NCBI GenBank assembly: GCA_008711295.1 | Contig: VUYV01000015.1 | Span: 5,268,527 to 5,332,526, forward strand | DNA: 64,000 nucleotides | Direction: 5' to 3' | DNA from: Anarhynchus alexandrinus | Lineage: Eukaryota > Chordata > Aves > Charadriiformes > Charadriidae | In this document: piece after piece, positions 62,501-64,000 of the stretch | Layout: each line of letters begins with the position of its first letter | Position numbering within the stretch: the stretch's first letter is position 1 | Position numbers and translations under genes: made by a program | The notes under the pieces: generated by a model | The model's database searches: none | Told to the model about the DNA's origin: nothing | What the model saw: the letters and a program-made list of their open reading frames with translations, nothing else

Positions 62501-64000
62501 CGCTTGTCATTACTGTACAGCACAAATGTCACAGTGCTTGAAGCTAATATGGCTAATATGTTGCTATGCTTAGCCAGATCTGGATAAAAACAAATCTCTC
62601 CAACTTCCTAATTCATCTGGGAAAAAAAAGTGAGTCGTTAAGAATACAAGCAAATCAAAGATGATTAAACTGATTAATCTTTTTTTTTTTTTAAATGTTA
62701 GATCATGCTCTTATTACTTGTGACACCATGATGAGCTGTAATTAAATTCTGGCAAAATTTATTCTTTCAAGTAACTTGAGATACTACTGCAAAAACACAC
62801 AGGAAACTATCCTTGCTATCAGGAATGCACACTTTTATGTAAACAATGTATTCAGTAAATGTTTCCTCCTGTATTAATCCGCTGGTTTGCCAAGGGACTT
62901 TCATTTTTACGAAGTTGCTCATTACTGTCTCACTTTCAGGACAGCATCTTTGCTCAAGCGCAGATTAACATGAAGAGCATGCATTAGTTCCACTCTAATT
63001 AAGCATATGCTTAAATAGTTTCCTGAACTGGAACTGTACTAAATAATGTATGAAAGTTAGGCTGAAACCTTGATTTGGTTGATGTAAAAGTAGCAGCATG
63101 TATATAAAAAGGTACCTTCCCATTGCATGCAATTCTCTTTCACGTATATGGGCCCCCGTGGAGAAAATGAGAGGAAAAATCTTGAGAGATGGGAGGTCAT
63201 ATTGCTTCAGGCATGGATGGTCAACAGGCAAAACTGTGCCCCGATTAGTACTGCCTAATGTGGTACGTTCGTGCCTCCCCCCTTTCTGCATTAAGAACAG
63301 GTTGATGCCTCGATTGTGCGCAGTGTGCAAGAGGAAGATTCACAGACAGGACAATGAAAAATCCAGCAAATAAACTGAAAATTAATAAAACGGAATTTTG
63401 CAACCAGACTTTCGGAGCACTGCCCCTGGAGCAGGACAGGAACCAGAGTGATCGTCACACATAGCTCCCTCCTTACGCCTTTCTCTGCTGGTGAAACACG
63501 AACTGTGGCAGTCCTTCAGGGATAATTAGCTCCCTCACATTTTTTGCTTTCCAGCACAGGAATCTGTACAGGCTCCTAACTAAGCCCTAGCCACCCAACA
63601 AGTGATACCACTGTGGATTTCCCTGCAAGTTTTACCTCTTTGTGTGGTCACTGTGTAACCAATGCATTTCCCTCTGAGAGGCTCTGAGGTATGCAACAGC
63701 ATCCTGAACTGACTCGCAAACAAGCCCTGCATAAGGCTGGTTTGCAGTAGGCTTGTGCGGGTAGTTTTCCAACAGCACTTGCTTGCTTCTGTTAAGAAGA
63801 AAGGTCCTGCTGGCATGGCTGCAGATGAAAAGTGCATTAAAGTCTTCACAACAGCTAATGTCCCAATTGACAGACCAAACAGACAAATCTCATAGTCCAA
63901 GTTCACCTTGAGGAGCAATCTCGACCAAGAAGACAAGAGGTGAGAGGGTATCTCTGTACATCCACACCTCTCCTCCAAGGCATTGTCCCACCGGAGTCAA
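62501..64000. other. Non-coding block with enhancer-like words; CpG richer after 63.1 kb
   Basis: 62501-63020 is AT-rich and complex, with a 16-bp perfect palindrome TTAAGCATATGCTTAA at 62999-63014. CpG dinucleotides become more frequent at 63140-63500 (ACGTTCGTG, CTCGATTGTGCGC, TTCGGAGC). Minus-strand frames at 62995-63330 (111 codons) and 63580-63978 (132 codons) match no family I recognise. Confidence 0.45.
62999..63014. repeat. 16-bp perfect palindrome TTAAGCATATGCTTAA
   Basis: Exactly self-complementary, with a central CATATG (E-box type) flanked by Oct/POU-like ATGCTTAA half words. It could be a dimeric transcription-factor site or chance. Confidence 0.6.

Noticed and set aside
63580..63978. 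A 132-codon minus-strand frame, with another overlapping at 63632-63886
   Set aside because: No recognisable domain, no family resemblance and no exon context. Treated as chance, though it lies near the CpG-richer end.
1..64000. tRNA, rRNA, CRISPR, bacterial-type operons or telomeric repeats
   Set aside because: I scanned for B-box-like GGTTCGA words, regular spacer arrays and TTAGGG runs, and found nothing supportable.

Overview
This window is vertebrate nuclear DNA, almost certainly from a bird. The diagnostic signal is a set of CR1 LINE retrotransposons whose 3' ends carry the avian ATTCTATG-type tail, read as TCATAGAAT on the other strand (for example near 30898, 36888, 40137, 47119 and 51305). 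I recognise no Alu, L1 or other mammalian repeat. The DNA is AT-rich, CpG-poor and dense in stops. I found no host protein-coding gene, no exon I can defend, and no tRNA, rRNA or CRISPR. It reads as intergenic or deep intronic sequence, and I cannot tell which. Neither the species nor the chromosome can be decided from the sequence.

Layout. 1-7.9 kb: unique DNA with a GAGAG-type pentamer array, two old antisense CR1 reverse-transcriptase fossils (about 585-960 and 4905-5005) and a small CpG-bearing patch near 1.34-1.42 kb. 7.9-30.9 kb: mostly unique sequence, broken by two very short CR1 tails, an AAGGG array with an assembly gap (10069-10519) and a perfect 23-bp inverted repeat at 14945-14994. 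30.9-51.3 kb: a CR1-rich block. Four minus-strand copies (30.9, 33.9, 36.9 and 40.1 kb) are followed by three plus-strand copies (43.7, 49.2 and 50.8 kb). This block also holds a 47-A homopolymer and a second pentamer array with a gap (33320-33443). 51.3-64 kb: unique DNA with one more old antisense CR1 fossil (58.5 kb) and enhancer-like AT-rich blocks, especially 62.1-63.0 kb.

The most gene-like object is the 3.46-kb plus-strand CR1 at 43681-47138. It keeps recognisable remnants of the ORF1 esterase domain, the ORF2 apurinic-type endonuclease and the ORF2 reverse transcriptase. It is dead: frameshifts, stops, a deletion that removes the endonuclease SDH histidine, and FAYD in place of the FADD catalytic motif. 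No genes here work together. The functional interest lies in possible regulatory elements, in mobile-element history and in local mutation signatures (templated inverted repeats and pentamer expansions). I do not see a new biological system. The best second-look items are the perfect inverted repeat, the similar quasi-palindromic insertion inside a CR1, and the repeat-poor blocks that may be conserved regulatory DNA.
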